This document shows, piece after piece, positions 62,019 through 64,000 of a stretch of DNA of 64,000 nt. The position numbers were made by a program, and so were the translations under genes. The stretch spans positions 26,759,001 through 26,823,000 of the forward strand of contig CATNEN010000038.1 of assembly GCA_950097015.1 (NCBI GenBank), written 5' to 3'. Each line of letters opens with the position of its first letter. Within the stretch, counting starts at the first letter, position 1. The DNA comes from Macrostomum hystrix. Lineage: Eukaryota; Platyhelminthes; Macrostomidae. A model generated the notes under the pieces. The model did not search any database. It saw only the letters and a list, made by a program, of their open reading frames with translations, and was not told the origin of the DNA.

Positions 62019-62785
62019 TGTATTTGTTGTCCATTAGGTGTCCTCTATGTTTATCAGGTGTCTTTGATGTCTATCAGGTGTCTTTGTTGTCTATCAGGTG
62101 TCTTTGATGTCTATCAGGTGTCTTTGATGTCAATCAGGGTGTCTTTGATGTCCATCAGGTGTCTTTGATGTCAATCAGGGTGTCTTTGATGTCCATCAGG
62201 TGTCTTTGATGTCAATCAGGGTGTCTTTGATGTCCATCAGGTGTCTTTGATGTCCATCATGTGTCTTTGTTGTCTATCAGGTGTCTTTGATGTCCATCAG
62301 GTGTCTTTGATGTCTATCAGGGTGTCTTTGATGTCCATCAGGTGTCTTTGATGTCCATCATGTGTCTTTGATGTCCATCAGGTGTCTTTGATGTCCATTA
62401 GGTGTCTTTGTTGTCTAGCAGGTGTCTTTGATGTCCATCAGGTGTCTTTGTTGTCTATCAGGTGTCTTTGATGTCCATCAGGTGTCTTTGATGTCCATCA
62501 TGTGTCTTTGATGTCCATCAGGTGTCTTTGATGTCCATTAGGTGTCTTTGTTGTCTAGCAGGTGTCTTTGATGTCCATCAGGTGTCTTTGTTGTCTATCA
62601 GGTGTCTTTGATGTCCATCAGGTGTCTTTGATGTCCATCAGGTGTCTTTGATGTCCATCAGGTGTCTTTGATGTCCATCAGGTGTCTTTGATGTCCATCA
62701 GGTGTCTTTGATGTCCATCAGGTGTCTTTGATGTCTATCAGGTGTCTTTGTTGTCCATTAGGTGTCTTTGTTGTCTATCAGGTGT
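62019..62785. repeat. 20-bp minisatellite
   Basis: About 38 copies of AGGTGTCTTTGATGTCCATC, with TTGTCTATC and AGGGTG variants. Confidence 0.96.
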
Positions 62786-63707
62786 CAAGTTAACTCCGCC
62801 GTCAATCAGCAGTATTTTTTGGTTTTATCAGTTATTACATGTCTATCAAGCGAGCGCCTAGTCTATTAGTTTGCTCATAATCGTGCAACAGGAAACCTCT
62901 TTACCCACGCTGTGTCACTTCCATTTTCTAATGGATCAACTGTATTAATATGTAATTAGCAAGCGAACTGAAGTGGTTCTAAAAAAGCAAAAATATTTCC
63001 TTTAGACTAGCCAATTATACAGTTTATAATTTAAGTTATTTAACATGTACCTTGAGGCCATCCGCAACGAACTAATTGATAGAAAAAAATGCTAAATTGA
63101 CACTGGGACTAGTACTTAGTTTCCAAGCATATACTTGGCTTCATTCCTAATCTGCCTCACTGACTAAGCTAGGAGAGTATAGTGAACAGCGGCACTAGCG
63201 CTCCGATTGGCTGTCTGCAGCGGCACATGTAGCGGTGGCGGCAGCGGTGGGATGCTTACAGCTCACTGCAATACGTTAGCCCACGCACCGTGTTGCTTGC
63301 CCTTAACTAAGGTACGCACGGGGAGACAGAGAAAGGGAGCGAGAGCGAGAGGGAGAAGTATGAGAGGTGGAAAATTGGGAAGACTAAAAGCGACCCCCGC
63401 CCCCACCCGAATGAGTATAGCGCTAGCATCCCGAATCCCCCCCAGGAAGCTGGCTTCCCGTACCGACCCCAGCTCTCTTCCCATCCATAAAGAGCGTCAA
63501 TGCTCAATAGTCAGCATCTCGGCATGCAGTAGCTGGTCCCGGATCCTATCGAATCAAACAATAACTGGTTTGCATGCCTGTCTAGCGGAGTCATGTAGTC
63601 CCAGCCAAGTCGCCTGCAACAATGAGCAGAGAAGCAACAAACCCGGCCACCCAGGGGTGAACGGCTACCCGGCACCCCACCGCACACGCGCCAGTGTCCA
63701 ATTCCCA
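62786..63707 (+). promoter_or_regulatory. 5' region of Shaker-type channel gene
   Basis: AT-rich to about 63170, then GC-richer with an inverted CCAAT box (CGATTGGCTG, about 63203) and a donor-like AAG|GTACGC near 63310. It probably holds the promoter and 5' UTR, but no transcription start can be fixed. Minus-strand frames here are not supported. Confidence 0.35.
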
Positions 63708-64000
63708 ATGGAGTTTGCAATGGCCAGCTTCGGCGGGATCAACGGGAATCCGCCTGACGCTTACCCGCCACTCCTCGCTTACAGATCGCACCATCATCAG
63801 CCGCGAATGCTGGAGCATCAGAACCAGCAGCAGCAGCAAGGGCCGCTGTCGCACCAGAACACGCTCGAAGATGAGGTTGTTCTCGCTGACAGCACAGCTC
63901 CCACTGCAGGACGCCTGATAGCCGATCCCGACTGCGAAAGGGTCGTCATCAACGTCAGCGGCCTTCGCTTCGAGACGCAGCTGAAGACGCTGAGCCAGTT
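63708..64000 (+). CDS. Shaker: Shaker/Kv1 voltage-gated potassium channel, N-terminal part
   Basis: Pore-forming subunit of a tetrameric Kv1-type K+ channel in excitable-cell membranes. The frame is open from ATG 63708 to the right edge (97 codons). It starts MEFAMASFGGINGN and passes a His/Gln-rich stretch (HHHQ, then QQQQQ). It enters the T1 tetramerisation domain with ERVVINVSGLRFETQLKTLS, which is the Shaker-subfamily signature rather than Shab, Shaw or Shal. The T1 core, voltage sensor and pore lie outside the window. The upstream frame has no stop for at least 90 nt but no other in-frame ATG, so 63708 is the best start if this is the first coding exon. The Gln/His-rich leader resembles insect Shaker N-termini in composition only. 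Confidence 0.92.
   Translation, partial: MEFAMASFGGINGNPPDAYPPLLAYRSHHHQPRMLEHQNQQQQQGPLSHQNTLEDEVVLADSTAPTAGRLIADPDCERVVINVSGLRFETQLKTLSQ

Noticed and set aside
63263-63854. Short minus-strand frames near the right edge
   Set aside because: They overlap the plus-strand Shaker start and its GC-rich 5' region and show no domain.

Overview
This window looks like nuclear DNA from an animal. It carries bilaterian developmental and neural genes with spliceosomal GT..AG introns, interstitial TTAGGG-type telomere repeats, tRNA-derived SINE-like elements, non-LTR retrotransposon remnants and very many minisatellites. The compact genes and repeat-packed introns suggest a lophotrochozoan, perhaps a flatworm. 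That is an inference from style only; no species-diagnostic sequence was recognised.

Six protein-coding genes are supported. From left to right: (1) a Caudal/Cdx homeobox gene on the minus strand (9413 to 6511, continuing past the left edge); (2) VPS26, a retromer subunit, on the minus strand in four well-supported exons plus a predicted ATG exon (about 31219 to 18259); (3) a Ras GTPase of the H/K/N-Ras type on the plus strand, three exons (31840 to 39337), head-to-head with VPS26; (4) a single-exon TRP-like channel with ankyrin-like repeats on the minus strand (44325 to 42427); (5) an EGR-type three-zinc-finger transcription factor on the plus strand, two exons (48370 to 53236); (6) the first part of a Shaker/Kv1 potassium channel on the plus strand (63708 to the right edge). 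The genes are neighbours, not a pathway; no shared function is implied beyond the possible shared promoter of Ras and VPS26.

Mobile elements: two 5'-truncated non-LTR retrotransposons with RNase H domains lie in series inside a CAG-rich microsatellite (10755-13994). Three copies of a short inverted-repeat element (MITE) lie at 28.9-30.9 kb. One of them interrupts a remnant of a Merlin/IS1016-like transposase and is flanked by an 8-bp target duplication. A tRNA-derived SINE with a 9-bp target duplication sits just upstream of a VPS26 acceptor, and decayed relatives lie elsewhere.

The most striking property is tandem repetition. Adding up the array boundaries gives roughly 29 kb, close to 45% of the window, in more than twenty minisatellites. 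Most have periods near 20 bp (19-23), with others at 14, 26, 28, 34, 37 and 39 bp. Several introns are filled by an array almost from splice site to splice site. One 20-bp family occurs at three distant loci; in both introns that hold it, it lies in the same sense orientation and runs close to the acceptor. Higher-order repeats (478 bp and 130 bp) show repeated block amplification. Most long open frames in the window are by-products of these arrays and are not annotated as genes.
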